From Azorinus chamasolen (lineage: Eukaryota; Mollusca; Bivalvia; Cardiida; Solecurtidae): 64,000 nucleotides of DNA. Where the stretch lies: positions 25,409,869-25,473,868 of the forward strand of contig OY755242.1 of assembly GCA_963576725.1 (NCBI GenBank). Reading direction: 5' to 3'. The position numbers and the translations under genes are program-made. Of this stretch, positions 10,571 through 22,772 are shown piece after piece. The notes under the pieces were generated by a model that had not been told where the DNA came from, made no database searches, and saw only the letters and a list, made by a program, of their open reading frames with translations. The stretch's first letter is position 1. Each line of letters opens with the position of its first letter.

Positions 10571-10855
10571 AAGCTATCACCACTTTATATACAAATAGTT
10601 GGACCTTTCTGAGAGGCGCTTAAAACAGTTTCTAATGTACCATTATTCAACCAGTGGTGAATATGTTAATAGCTATGTAAACAGTTCGGATCCAACGTAG
10701 ACGCCGAATAGCTCAGTGTCACATAAGAATGAAAACTGTGTCGTGTTCTGATTATGTTTTCCTAAAACAGAAATTGTTACAGACGAAGAACTTTGAAAAG
10801 GACTGTGGGCTGCAGTGAAATAGTGAATGCTGTGGTAATGATGTACCAATGGCTT

Positions 10856-11002
10856 GTTGATGTTTTGAAATGTTACTCTCTCGTAGTTGTGCGTTTGTTG
10901 ATGTTTGAAATATTCACCTGCGTGTGTGTATGTGTGTGTGTGTGTGTGTTTGTCCGTGTGTGTATGTGTGTGTTTGTCTGCGTGTGTGTTGGTTTGTATG
11001 TC

Positions 11003-11064
<62 letters not shown>

Positions 11065-11190
11065 CGAGTGTGTGTATGTGTGTGTGTGTGTGTGTGTTTG
11101 CTCGCGTGTTTGTGATTTGCTTCTATCGATGTTTGGGTGGTGGTTGCGTCTTGTGTGTGGCCTGTCCTGTTTCACTTTTTCACAATGGTT
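10856..11190 (+). repeat. T repeat carrying a compound (GT)n-(GA)n-(GT)n microsatellite
   Basis: Flank 'GTGCGTTTGTTGATGTTTGA' precedes, and 'TCGATGTTTGGGTGGTGGTTG' follows, an impure GT tract (10921-11015), a pure GA tract (11016-11068) and another GT tract (to about 11103). The same flanks surround the 252-bp TG tract near 20 kb. Cys/Val-rich and His/Thr-rich ORFs here are artefacts of the tract. Confidence 0.8.
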
Positions 11191-12468
11191 TTTCTGTTTT
11201 TCATTAAAAAGGATACATTATATCTAATTAAAGTTTTAGCATTTGAGCGTATTATTTCAGCCACTACAAAATTAAGCTACAATGAGTATGTCTACCAGTA
11301 TACAACTAGGGTAAAAACTAGTTGGTCTCCTGATGAGAGGCCGAGCTACTCAGCCTGTCATTTGGGCAAATATTGTTTGCATATGCAATCACTCACCCGC
11401 CCGCAGCAAGCAAGCGGATTAAAACAATCCGGTGGTCGTATATAAATTGCACATTTGTAAACGGGCAAGGACAAAACATAATTATTTGAACTTTCGGCCC
11501 AGCTCGCAATAGGGCAAGTACAGCAGAACGCGGTGTTACTTTTATCAATGTTTGCCTTGATACACTTTGATGTTCGTCTTTATATTTGCCAAAACACAAC
11601 CTGTTCGCATGCTGCAAACCGTGGAAAGAAACTGCCCGCATTGCTATTTCCGATTGGAGTGAACATTCACACGGACGTCTGTAACAGCAAAGTGTTGCAG
11701 GTCAGTAGTAATGCAGAAAGTTCTTAAGGAGCTTTATACTTACGTTTTGTCCTGCATGAAGCTGCCACCACCTGTTTTATATATACTCGTACAGAGTTAT
11801 ATCGTACAAGAAATACTTTACTATGCAGCAAACTAATTCTGAAGCAATCATTAAGTTCGTGTCTGAGTATTTAAGGGTTGTTTTAACTTAATTCATGACA
11901 AACATTGCGAAGAATGCCCCTCGGGACCATAGTACTTCTTTCGTCCTGCTTTAATGTGCTATCTGCATTTCAATACATCCGATAGAGGACCTTGGATCCT
12001 TGCTTTTGTTGTACCTTTTATTACCTTTCTCTAGTTACTCTGATTACAGCGCTCAATCATCGAGTACACTAGCGATAGTAGGCATCAGTTTGTTGCACTT
12101 TTCTTTCGTTTTACATACAATTTACCACGGTATTTGCCATCGCGGTTGTTGTAGATCAGTCGGAGAGGGGATACGTTTATTTACACTGTTTGGCGTTTAG
12201 AATTGTTTTTGGAACAACTGTGAGATTGAACGCTCCTAAGCATGTTAACCCCCTCCCCATGACACGTGTATGACCGTTACGTAAGGCGGTACTTGCATGT
12301 CTCACCTAATATTTGTTTGTTATATCTTTGTCTTCTCTTTAAGTTTGGACTGGTGGTATGAAAAGAGAGAATTTAATTACGGACAAGATGTTCTTCTTTT
12401 TCCAAAACACTCCTAGGCATACCACACATAGACTATTTTTCACTTCTGACATTGACGGTTCCTTCACA
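11191..12468. other. Intergenic with decayed palindromic MITE cores
   Basis: Around 11690-11780 ('GTAATGCAGAAAGTTCTTAAG' region to 'TTTTGTCCTGCATGAAGCTG') and 11900-11960 there are diverged CAGT-family cores. No ORF here shows a recognisable domain. Confidence 0.35.
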
Positions 12469-12971
12469 TTAAAGGGGATGTCCCTACATTTGACGCGTTT
12501 CATAAACACTTAAAATATACAAAACTCATTTGTTTATATGCTGAAAAGTAGTATATCGCAAAAAGCCCCATCCAATTACCGTCTATAATGACAAAACATC
12601 CATGTGTTTGATATCGCCGATCCCGGTTTTACTCCCCGATGTTTCAGTTTTATTCGGGTTGGGTTTTAGTTTCGTGACTGTTCGCCCTATTCGCGATTCT
12701 CCGACCACTTCCGAGAAAGCTATTACGTAAACAATGGAGGGATCGGGTGATCATCGGCAAAACGCGGAATAATTTAACGGAAAAGGCTGATAATATTGTG
12801 TTGTAGAACAAAAATTATCAGTATTGATGAAATCGGTTTATTTGTATCACAGGGGCATTTTTCGATATAAGTTCAAATTGGGAACCTTCATAATAATGAT
12901 AGAGCATAACTAATACCAAGTTTTAAGATATTATTGAAAATATGCGATCATTGTAGGGACTTCCTCTTTAA
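12469..12971. mobile_element. 503-bp TTAA-flanked MITE with AGGGGATGTCCCTACA ends
   Basis: TTAA + 'AGGGGATGTCCCTACA' on the left is mirrored by 'TGTAGGGACTTCCTCT' + TTAA on the right. No transposase. Its right third ('TATCACAGGGGCATTTTTCG', 'CATAATAATGATAGAGCATAAC') recurs as diverged fragments at 2380-2520 and 14460-14590. The TTAA flanks suggest piggyBac-like mobilisation. Confidence 0.7.
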
Positions 12972-12974
12972 GGG

Positions 12975-13579
12975 TTACAGCCGTTTAAAAATATGAAGCA
13001 TGAACATGGTCTGGATGTGATCGTTTCTATATAAAAATATGTTTTATTTATATCTAAATATGAATATATTCTGGAAGTGGGAGCTCCTGTGAAAGCAAAA
13101 GTAGCAATGCTAAAAGCGAAAATTGCAGACTCGGCTTTATCTGTCCATGAGTAGTGATTAAAAGTGCAAAACTACTCACGCCCCCTAGCACCGGCTTAAG
13201 TAGTATTCAAATTTCAAAACTAATAACATCAAAACTAATGACCCCGAAGGACCAGAAAATATAACAACACTGGGAAGTTTGATTGCAGGCATTATATCCA
13301 ACATTTTCGAGCACTCTTTATATGTAGCCCAGCCTTGAATGAGTTGGGTTTATATGTAAAGTATGTATTTCACACGTAGCTGCGACCTCTTGTATAACTC
13401 ACAGGCAGTGTCTATTTAAAACATAGCCTCAGGGATAGTCAAATGTACGAGGAGTGTTTTGGAAAGTAGAACATATTGTCCATAATCAAATCCACTATTT
13501 TAAAACTTATATCGCTAACCGCAACATTTGTCCCTTTTCAAACAGCTCAGAGACGCCATCTTATCATGATCTAAGCTGT
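12975..13579. other. Intergenic, nothing recognised
   Basis: No gene, no clear repeat family and no hairpin that I can support. Confidence 0.3.
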
Positions 13580-13724
13580 TTGGGACTTGGTCAATAGTTT
13601 CTCAAACATTTGTGTCATGATACTTAGTCAATAGGTTCTTAAACGTTTGTGTCATGATTCTTGGTCAATAGGTTCTTAAATGTTTGTGTCATAAGTTTTG
13701 GTCAATAGGTTCTTAAACGTTTGA
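13580..13724. repeat. About 46-bp tandem repeat, 3-4 units
   Basis: Repeats of 'TTGGTCAATAGGTTCTTAAA' followed by 'CGTTTGTGTCATGAT' with few differences. A small minisatellite, no ORF. Confidence 0.8.
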
Positions 13725-14033
13725 TCGAATCGGAAGAAGTCAAAACTGCATCATGTTCAAATTTCAGTTGACACTTTGCTTATTTATATGATTAGCGTTA
13801 ACATTGTGATTTAAATACAGGGATATTCTGAATGATGATACAGAAGTATTAATCTAAAAAATGTAAGAATATAAACATTCGTTAATATACGACAAAAGTA
13901 ACACACAAAATTCCCATAACGCTCATTATGCCTTTTGTCCTGCATTAAGCTACCACTTATTATTTTATAAACCCCCAGTATTAACACATTCCTCCATGAA
14001 TGTGCCTTTCTATGCCTCTGTAATAGTCACTTT

Positions 14034-14107
14034 TTGAAACCATTGTGATAAATAGAGCATCAGCTCCTATATGAGCACAAATACTCTATTTATCACAATG
14101 GTTTCAA
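14034..14107. repeat. B-family hairpin (TTTGAAACCATTGTGATAAAT)
   Basis: Near-perfect inverted repeat. 'TTGAAACCATTGTGATAAAT' and 'AGAGCA' are mirrored by 'TGCTC...ATACTCT' and 'ATTTATCACAATGGTTTCAA'. Related copies lie at 25046-25102, 46011-46082 and 61493-61533. Probably the core of a small palindromic transposon. Confidence 0.75.
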
Positions 14108-14599
14108 ACTACAAACTTATAAAATATACTTTTTTATAAGATCAGGGTCTGCTCTGTTTCCTAATGGATCCACCTTCCATATTTCATTATAAATATTTTG
14201 TAAGATTCCGGAACCGGATTGTAAGCCAAGCACTGCACATGCGCGTACTCTCTTAGGGGGATTCCCGCTAGGTAGAGCTCGTGCACTAGGGGTCTTCCAG
14301 GAAGTTTGAGGCGGAATCCATTTTATAAGGATGTCGGCAAAGCCGAAATCATAAAAACGACATGTCACTCCTTCTTGCTAATATCTTTTGATGACTATAC
14401 CTAAAACATATAAATTCGGGCCGACTATATTTCGCTTTACAACCGCGACAAAAATGATTAATTTGGTATCGCAGTGGTGATGTCCGTATCAATTCAAATT
14501 GATACTATTCATAATAATGATTTAACATAACCAACAACAGGATTTATTATGTTTTTGAAGATATGCATTTTTTATAAGACTATGTCACTTTAACATTTG

Positions 14600-14780
14600 G
14601 CCTGCTGCGTACGGATGGGTGAGTACCTATGTTGATAGTTTGGATCCAGGTGAAACGCCGGGAAACTCGGCGCCTAATCAGGATACAAACTGTTTGGTAC
14701 TATGATTGCATTTTAGAAGACAAACTGACTTACTATTTGAATTTTGAAAAGGTAAAGTGTGCAAAATGATTTGCTCAGTA
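14600..14780. mobile_element. TTAA-E MITE (diverged)
   Basis: Core 'AGTTTGGATCCAGGTGAAAC' ... 'CGGCGCCTAATCAGGATAC' ... 'AAACTGTTTGG'. The counterpart in copy 1 is at about 2540-2690. The ends are degenerate. Confidence 0.55.
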
Positions 14781-14879
14781 GGTGAAAGGTTAAGAACTAG
14801 ATCGAACTTTAAACGCGTTCTAGAAATACAATCGTTGTATATGTCGTTGTATTAGATACATTCAGTTCAATCATTTACT

Positions 14880-15110
14880 CAAAAGATACGCCTTTTTGTC
14901 AACAGCTATGTAATCAGAGTAGACCCATATGGGTATATGGGTCTACTCTGTTTACAAACAACATACTATATATCTGATTATGCAGTTTGAGCCAAGACAA
15001 AACTATTTTATGTATACGTGGTGCCATTATAAAACATCTTCTTTTATACATATATTTATCATTTCTTATATAAACATTCAAGGAGAAAATGGTTCATTCG
15101 TATCTGAAAT
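14880..15110. mobile_element. TTAA-D-like element with perfect short hairpin
   Basis: 'CAGAGTAGACCCATATGGG' and 'TATATGGGTCTACTCTG' form a tight hairpin at about 14916-14953. It is followed by the family's right half ('CTGATTATGCAGTTTGAGCC', 'CATTATAAAACATC'). Absent from copy 1 of the duplication. Confidence 0.5.
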
Positions 15111-15332
15111 GACATACTTTATTTATCGTACAGATCTGCAAAAACATTAGATATGAAGTGTTTTATTCTAAAATCAGTTTTGATTGACTTTCCTCAATTA
15201 TAAAATATTTTAAACATACACCACTTAATGAGATTTGCAAACTGTCGATGCCTAATCCTTGAATCATATTCACGTGAAAGCTTTTGACAAACCTGTTGAC
15301 AACGATGATATTTTACGGTACTGATATTTGAC

Positions 15333-15600
15333 TTAACCCTTTTACCGCTGCAGTCGCATAAGTGCACCACGACAAATAGTGCAGTCCCAGATCAGACGCC
15401 GCCTTGTATCAGACGCCGCCTTTACAAGGCGGCGTCTGATCAGGGACTTCACTTTTTGTCTCAATCTCTATTTCTATATATCTGCTATATATTATTCCTT
15501 TGAATTTTGCATTTATTTATCTCATTTCCTTATTTTACTGAATGATTTAACAAACCTGGACTGCAGACGACATTTAGAAATTGAGCGCCGAAAGGGTTAA
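15333..15600 (+). mobile_element. TTAA-flanked MITE present only in duplication copy 2
   Basis: TTAACCCTTTTACCGCTGC on the left, 'GAGCGCCGAAAGGGTTAA' on the right. The central hairpin contains 'CAGACGCCGCCTT' and 'AAGGCGGCGTCTG'. Copy 1 has a single TTAA and no insert at 3145-3148 ('GACAAAGGAATTAACATTTT'), so this is a post-duplication insertion at TTAA. Confidence 0.85.
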
Positions 15601-15843
15601 TCATTTATTCCATAAATACTCTCTTCTACGCCTTTGTAAACAGAGTAGACCCATATCAGATAGCCCCTGACGGAGCCGTCTGACCAGTACCCACACTGCT
15701 TATGGTATACTATAGATATCATGCTACAGTTTCCGCCATGACAAAACGTTCATTTCACCATGTATAATTATAAAAAAAGTAAATTAATTACCATTGATTA
15801 TGTCATTTGTTCTTACAGGAATATGTTAGGAGTAAACTGTTAA
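15597..15843 (+). mobile_element. TTAA-D MITE downstream of pseudogene B
   Basis: Homologous to 3143-3382 beside locus A: 'ATTCCATAAATACTC', core 'AACAGAGTAGACCC' ... 'GGAGCCGTCTGACCAG', right half 'TTACAGGAATATGTTAGGAG'. Its right portion is then duplicated in tandem (15904-16055). Confidence 0.65.
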
Positions 15844-16261
15844 GAAATGCTATGTATATATTGTACATAGAACAGAACAATGTCACATTCCGTTGCCTCC
15901 ATGGCCAAACGTTCTTGTGCCCATGTAGTATTATAAAAATGTAAACTAATTACAATTGATGATGTCATATGTTCTTATTACATGAATACGTTTGGAGTAA
16001 ACGGTTAAGAAGTGTTATGTATGTATTGTACGTAGAACCGAACAATGTCATTTTCCCCTGTAACTTGTCATACTTCAACACTTATACCGCGGTAAAACAT
16101 GTCTGCTTACACTCTGACCTGAGGCAATGTTGCTAAATATCGATTCGTTCGAAACTATCAAGGCAGCGTCAAACATCTGGTTCTGTAATGTTTGCAAATG
16201 CCAATCATTTCGCGCACACTGGGACAATAATCACACATGCTTCAATTGGCTCTTTTCGCGT

Positions 16262-16758
16262 TTATTTACGTTTACGACCAGGGACATAAGGACCGAAAAT
16301 GTCCCTGATCACTATAGTTTCCAGAGCAACGTTGTTGACAATGTTGTTCCTAGAACCATACCCCGTGTCAGTCTGAAAATCAGTTGGGCTCTTCTGTTTC
16401 ACAGATCTTTTATTCCGCCGCCAACATCTTGACAAGTTGCATCCCTTCTCCAGTAAGTTACGTTGACCTTTCGGATGAATAGTTGTTGTCAATGTTGAAG
16501 GATAAAGTGTTATGTCTAAACTTTCCTACCCGTTGTCGATTATTGCATTGCGATTGTGACTGTCGCCATTTGTAAGACCGCTTTTCAGATTTGCTGCCCC
16601 AGTATTAATGTATGTTGAAACTTTTTCATGAAAGTCCTGGAACGTTCGTAATAATGTTCCAATGCCTCTTTCTAGTACTATGAGAATACTTAAAATTATA
16701 TCAGCCTTCTTAGCTAGTGTACTACTGCAGAGCAAAATAGGATTTTCAAGATATTCAT
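16262..16758 (-). pseudogene. Broken calcitonin/DH31-like precursor (locus B)
   Basis: Paralogue of locus A over its whole length. The original ATG is at 16756-16758 (MNILKIL). A 7-nt deletion in the signal-peptide region relative to A then shifts the frame and reaches a TAG after 14 codons. Further on the A-like frame continues ('TFQDFHEKVST', 'HNRNAIIDNG'), but a TAG follows the NG at 16526-16528 in a stretch that is 12 nt longer than in A. The peptide end reads TDTGYGSR ... IFGPYVPGRKRK, with Val replacing the conserved Gly before the terminal Pro. The CNLSRCW pair is kept. Two disabling lesions plus the altered peptide end make a pseudogene most likely. An upstream spliced start cannot be excluded from sequence alone. 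Confidence 0.75.
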
Positions 16759-16964
16759 ATCTAATAGTTAAACAGGCACTGAGTAAATGATATGCCTTGA
16801 TTTAGTTTCTCATATATGGAGGGCATTTTGACATATGAATAGTTGATAATTGGTTCAACGTCAACAATAACCACACAATGACGGCACTAGCAATGCATGG
16901 AGCATTTCTAAAGACTAGCTATACAGGGAATAGTACTAACAACCCTTGACCTATACAGTAAACC

Positions 16965-17110
16965 ACATCTAATGCGACCACCCAAACTATGGTATAATTT
17001 TGGGTGGAAGAGGCAGGTGGAAGCCTAATACACCTAGATAAATGGACCTAGAGGAGCTTTATGCACTACATTCGTCTTGCATTAAGCAGCAACCTGCTTA
17101 TAAATACACC
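16965..17110. mobile_element. Decayed palindromic MITE core upstream of pseudogene B
   Basis: Counterpart of 4340-4460: 'CATCTAATGCGACCACCC' at the left and 'TCGTCTTGCATTAAGCAGC' at the right. Arms strongly diverged. Confidence 0.45.
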
Positions 17111-17311
17111 CATGTTTAGACATTAAGTGGTCGGATAACTAGGTGTCTATTGTACTGACTATAACGATATTGTCAGTTAGTCATTTCAATATGTGTTTTT
17201 CTATTCAAATAAAGTTGTACTCTTATCCCGCTGTGAAAAAATAACGTCTGCTGAAAATTGTAATGATGCAATTTTGACTACTTCCATTTCGACACAGGTT
17301 TTGAGAGACGA

Positions 17312-17423
17312 TTAACCTTGTATCAAACAGACGGTGATGAGACGGCGAGTTACTGGGCGCCCCTTCTGGATCCAAAATGTTTGCAAATGCGGGACAAGTT
17401 GCCAATAGCGGGATAATGGTTAA
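17312..17423. mobile_element. TTAA-E MITE, uninterrupted copy
   Basis: Begins and ends at TTAA, with hairpin 'GGTGATGAGACGGCGAG' and 'CTTCTGGATCCAAAATGTTTG'. It preserves the target sequence that the retroelement split in copy 1 ('GGGACAAGTTGCCAATAGCG'). Confidence 0.65.
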
Positions 17424-17562
17424 AAAATCTGAGCCTGACAGCTCAATTTTGGCAATGTCTATTTCTTCCAATCGCCATATGTATTTGGATTTATAATCCA
17501 ATTGTTTGTTTATATTTCACTGTAAAATACGTATTCCAATGGCTACATGTTCAGGTAAGCAA

Positions 17563-17638
17563 GTTAAGATCGAATTCACGTATGTATGATCATAGATCAT
17601 ACATATGGATCATACATACTTAAATTCGATCTTATATA
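17563..17638. repeat. Short palindrome around GATCATACATA
   Basis: 'GATCGAATTCACGTATGTAT' is mirrored by 'ATACATACTTAAATTCGATC', with 'GATCATAGATCATACATATG' between. It lies at the right edge of duplication copy 2. Confidence 0.65.
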
Positions 17639-17652
17639 TATGTATATATGTT

Positions 17653-17902
17653 TTAACCCTTCGCTTGCTGAATTTTAAAATACATTTCTCCTTCTTTACC
17701 CATGTCCTGTTATATAATTACATATATCTTCACTGTGTACAAGTATTTCGCTGTGCAATCACTGCTGTGGAGTGTACTGGTTGCACAATCAATCTGTAAA
17801 TAGTGCAGACCCTGATGAGACAGCTCCTGCAGGAGCTGTCTCATCTGGGTCTTCACTATTTACAGGTAGAAATATTGACGTGAATAGCAAGCGAAGGGTT
17901 AG
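17653..17902 (+). mobile_element. TTAA-C MITE, copy 3
   Basis: TTAACCCTTCGCTTGCTG to 'AGCAAGCGAAGGGTTA', 250 bp, core 'GACAGCTCCTGCAGGAGCTGTC'. The right flank has mutated from TTAA to TTAG. Confidence 0.85.
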
Positions 17903-18111
17903 GACCGTGTGTTTCAGGCAATTCTACCGACACTTAGTAAACATTCATATTGGTACCAGCGTGATCTGTCAACGTTGTCTACGGACAAGCTATTCCTTAT
18001 CTCTTTCAGTGCGGGGAACGAGTTACTAATGCCATTTGCGAACAGTGTAGACCCAGATGAGATGGCATCTAGAGCCTGTATTCTTTGTAATATTACACTT
18101 TAAATACCTAC

Positions 18112-18275
18112 ATATTTCTACAATATGGAAAAATAGTCAAACAGGGAGAGCCACACACGAAATGACACCGCACCAAACACCATCTAACAAGAAACGGTAA
18201 GGCCACAAGACAAAACATAACAGGACGCATATCAAGACGAAACACATTAAACATTAAGCATATTAAACAACAAAA
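18112..18275 (-). repeat. T repeat fragment
   Basis: The reverse complement matches 53050-53215: the 'AACAGGGAGAGCCACACACG' region, then 'AACACCATCTAACAAGAAAC', then 'ATTAAACATTAAGCATATTA'. Non-coding. Confidence 0.6.
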
Positions 18276-19427
18276 GCCTGGTGTGTTTGGGTGTTTGAAA
18301 GGTCCATTTGAAAACTCAGGGTTGAAGGGGTTAACATGTTTTGTTCATTGTCTGAGACTACCTTATGCTAGTGGAGATTATGTCAGTGTGGTCAAATTTG
18401 ACACCTCTGTAAACGTAGGTTTATAAATCAATTGTGAGCAAACACTCTATTTATCTGATTGGTTTCAAAACTTCACGATTCTAAAATGTTACGATTTTGC
18501 TAATAAAGTATCCTTTTCAGAAGATTTGTTCAAAGAGGTTGGGTCAACAACTATTCTATGATGGTGATCAGACATGATCTCAGAATATATGAAGGATAAA
18601 AGATAACGAAATTGCTCCATCAAACGAAACAAAACTACAATTTCATAATTTGCTGTTATTAAATATAAACTCACGATATCTACAACAATACATGGTACTT
18701 AATTACTTTTCATTTCATTTGCTAGTTTAATTAACGTTTTGTAAGAGCAATAACATACTTTAAGACTTAACTTTCGCACTCCATATGAAATCTTTTAACG
18801 CCATTGAAAAAAGAGTAGATTCAGATCGGAGGACGTTTGTCTGATCAATGTCAGTTTTGTTTGCTTATGAACTAAGGTAGATATCAGTCTACAGTTTCTG
18901 TCATTGCCTAAATTTCCTCTGTCCACTCTGTCCATGCATTGTTATAAAGAAGCATCTATTAAATGTTCAGTAAATTGTTTCTTACGTGAATATTCACGAG
19001 ACAAAGGTAAAACGTGTAAAGCAGTAACATGTTGAAACCAGTACCGATTTACTATTACTATCCGTTCACATTTTGACGTTATTCACATTCATCTGTATAT
19101 CATCATGCACAGCTACAGATACATGTGCGTACCCACATACTAAAATCTTCATTTCACACCAAATCCCAATACTCTGACCGCTCATTAGAATCGTCTCGAA
19201 GAGTTTGATCACAGTATGGGGTTTAGTGGAGAAATAAAAGAGATTTTCTTGAAATTCCATATTGACATCTGTATAATAATTATATCTAGCATTGTTTGTC
19301 TTCCCATATTGACAAGTAGCCTAATGAACGAGATGTACATTATAGTTTACATGGTATTTACAAGTCCAATCTTGTTACTCAATAAAGACACCCATTTACT
19401 CCGTTGCAACACACTAGAACCAGATAA
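18276..19427. other. Intergenic with a decayed TTAA-D element
   Basis: About 18760-19010 resembles TTAA-D ('AAAAAGAGTAGATTCAGATC', 'TTTTGTTTGCTTATGAAC', 'TTACGTGAATATTCACGAG'). A B-family half-hairpin lies near 18445-18470. No gene recognised. Confidence 0.4.
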
Positions 19428-19545
19428 GGGTCCATTTTGATTGGTCAGATTTTAGTTCTCAAGCTTTTGATTGGTCAAATGTGAGCCATTGAGAAAACTT
19501 GAGAACGAACTCAGACTCAACTAAACGTTTTATAAACCTGGACCC
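19428..19545. mobile_element. Short copy of the AAGCTTTTGATTGGTCA palindromic element
   Basis: 'GGGTCCATTTTGATTGGTCA' to 'AACGTTTTATAAACCTGGACCC'-type end, with 'AACTCAGACTCAACTAAACG' as in 4691-4901. It lacks most of the left arm. Confidence 0.6.
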
Positions 19546-19689
19546 AGAACTGTAGAGGCTGTCTGATCAGGACCTACTCCGTTTCATATGACACATAATA
19601 CAGACTTGACACTGCAGTTTCTGCCAAGTCAAAACAATTAATTAATCACGTGTCTCTATTAAAACTTACCTTATTACTATAAATGGTGT

Positions 19690-20345
<656 letters not shown>

Positions 20346-21300
20346 ACAAAGACACGGTTACATTTACCATTGCACACCATTTTGAAGGTACAACCAATCC
20401 TAAATGTGTTGATACGGAATATGTCACATAACTCCGTACTTATGGTAATGTAAAGGCTAAAAGCTAAAATAATGTATTACATACTTCAGTTATAAACTGT
20501 GCGGCTTTATCGCTTATGACGTCTTCAACATTATATCTACCATAATGATTTCGATTATGAAGTCGATGATTTTTTATAAATGTGTCAGTGTATGACTCTG
20601 CAATGTATCTTAGCAAAAACGAAAACAGTCAATGCCAGGAGTGGCTGAAATAATAAAACAAAATTAGTGTAACCTAAATGGTCTCTCACATACTTCCTTC
20701 GTAGCATGACTTATATACATGTAGAATATATTTGATACGTACATACACGATATTTAAAAAAACACTAACTTCGTGAAGGCAATCTAATATCATGCATGAC
20801 CCGATTATGTTTGAAAGAAATTATTGAATTAAATTGGTACGTCTGACAGATCAATTTTCAGCAGCCTTATCTAAAGAATCCAATTTTCTGAATGTAAATG
20901 ATTCAAATGGAAAATATCGGCATTAATTCGACAGTTTCATTACATTGCAAGACCTCGTGCAAATAATGGAACCGTTGTTGTCGTGTTACATCTCACCATT
21001 AACATAGCATGTTATTTGCCTTACACAGAAGGGGTTGATACTACCAATTAGAAAATTATTTGGCAGGGTCGATGATCAAGTACAAACCTTTGTATTAATA
21101 GGTGCAACTCCTCTACCTTGCTGACGTCCTTTTTAACACAAACATGTCTGTGATTATAAACAAAACCATGTATACAATTTATGTGTGCAAGTTTCAAATT
21201 ACAGAACTTGCTTTGTATGTGTTTAATGTTTAGTAGAATGTTCATTTTAAAGTGACAGAATCCGGAACAATGAGTCACATCATCTGTTTGTTACCGATTA
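20346..21300. other. Intergenic, nothing recognised
   Basis: AT-rich, with no repeat family or domain-bearing ORF that I can support. Confidence 0.3.
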
Positions 21301-21505
21301 CAGTTATACCTCTCTATAACGGCCACTAAATTATATCAAGTATTTTGTATTAAAGGCAGGTGGCTGCTGAAAGCAAGGTGAAAGTAAAACAGAACGCTCC
21401 TATAGGAGCGTTCTGTTTTACATTCACCTTGCTTTTAAGCAGCCACCTATCCTAAATACCAACCAATTATCACAATTTAGTGGTCGTTATAGAGAGGTTT
21501 TACTG
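21301..21505. mobile_element. CAGT-type palindromic MITE (pogo-like ends), copy at 21.3 kb
   Basis: 205 bp from CAGTTATACCTCTCTATAAC to 'GTTATAGAGAGGTTTTACTG', flanked by TA on both sides. Nearly the entire element is an inverted repeat. The centre 'GAACGCTCCTATAGGAGCGTTC' is a perfect palindrome. Ends of CAG(T)...AACCTC type with TA duplication resemble pogo/Tigger elements of the Tc1/mariner superfamily. No transposase. Confidence 0.9.
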
Positions 21506-21739
21506 TATAATCAACGCAATAGTATGGTTACTATGACAACAAGCTAAACGCAACATTTCAATTTCAATTTCTCCTACTTCGATATTTGTAAAAATATTTA
21601 AAAATGAATTTAGATATAGATAAATGTAATGCAATCACGACTATCCTGAACCATGGCTATTTTGTATACATATCGAAAATCAGAGAAGCTGTTGTGATGT
21701 AAACTCGACGTCTCAACAAGGGCTGCGAATGGGGATTAA

Positions 21740-22300
21740 TAATATGTCGAAACTTTATGGCAAAACGAAAGTTGAGAATGGTGATAAATTGACTACACTT
21801 TATGGAAAGACAAGGGCTGGGAATGGTGATTATGGAGACTATTTCGGGGGAATGAAAGGTTTAGCACGTAGATTATTGGAGACACGTTAGATATAGATGA
21901 GGGTTGAAAATGGTGGTTATAACAATACTTTATGGATAGAGGTGGCTTTGGAATGATGCTTATGACTATGCTTTTTCGATTTAGAACGATAGGGAATCGT
22001 GTGATGATTATGATGAAAAAATATGGATAGAGGAGGTTTAGGAATGGTGATAATGAGGGAATTTATGGGTGCACGAGGATAAGTAAGTTTGATTATGTCG
22101 ACACTTTATATATAGGGTTGAGAATGGATATTATGGCGACATTTAATGTTTGAACGAGGGTTAGGAATGGTGATTACGACGATACTAAATGGATAGCCGT
22201 GAGCTGAGAACGGTGATTATATCGACATGTAATGGATTGATGGGATTGGAGAATGGTGATTATGTCATTATGACGACACTTTATGGATAGATTATGAAGA
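21740..22300. repeat. Diverged 40-60 bp minisatellite
   Basis: About ten imperfect repeats of a unit like 'TTTATGGATAGAGG' + 'GTTGAGAATGGTGATTATG' + 'ACGACAC'. Old and diverged, no ORF. Confidence 0.65.
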
Positions 22301-22389
22301 GTATGGATAGAATTGTGACTGTACCAATGCGATGATATCGTTTGATTGATACCACTGACATCCATTGCAGTACACACAGTATAAACTGG

Positions 22390-22545
22390 ATAATACGAGC
22401 ACTCGAATACGTATCATTATTGATCCTTAACACATGTGTCAGCCTAATGCAGGGTGAAAGTCATACAGAAAGCTCGTATAATAGCTTTCTGCATGACTGT
22501 TACCCTGCAAAGTAGCCACCTGTCTACAAAGACATAAATTCTTCC
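22390..22545. mobile_element. CAGT-type palindromic MITE, decayed variant
   Basis: Core arms 'AATGCAGGGTGAAAGTCATA' and 'CATGACTGTTACCCTGCAAAG' around 'GAAAGCTCGTATAATAGCTTTC'. The left end 'AGCACTCGAATACG' is related to the copy at 42829-43020. TA flanks are not preserved. Confidence 0.6.
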
Positions 22546-22772
22546 TTACTAAATTCTCGAAGAAAGGAGATTTTACTGGACTTATCAATGTCTTCCTGCG
22601 GATCTTCCCTATAGGTTTTGTCAAAAGCGCAGTGCTCTAATTGTTGTTGGTGGGAAACAGGCAAAACCAAGTCTATAAAGGTCGCGGGTGAGCGCGCACT
22701 TCGTTATTGCTTCTGGTGTTGCTTTGCACAGTCGTGTGTATTTGTTAAATGTCCAGCCTGACTTCTTAATAG

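Larger units (their letters stand above)
14450..17560. repeat. Segmental duplication, copy 2 (carries pseudogene B)
   Basis: Collinear with 2340-8240. It lacks the TTAA-C element, the 4691-4901 palindrome and the retroelement. It has an extra TTAA element (15333-15600), an extra TTAA-D-like hairpin (about 14880-15110) and a local tandem duplication of about 155 bp (15736-15891 against 15904-16055). It preserves the ancestral flank of each copy 1 insertion. Confidence 0.75.

Noticed and set aside
10793..11207. Cys/Val-rich and His/Thr/Leu-Ser-rich ORFs
   Set aside because: Products of the GT/GA compound microsatellite. No stable frame outside it.
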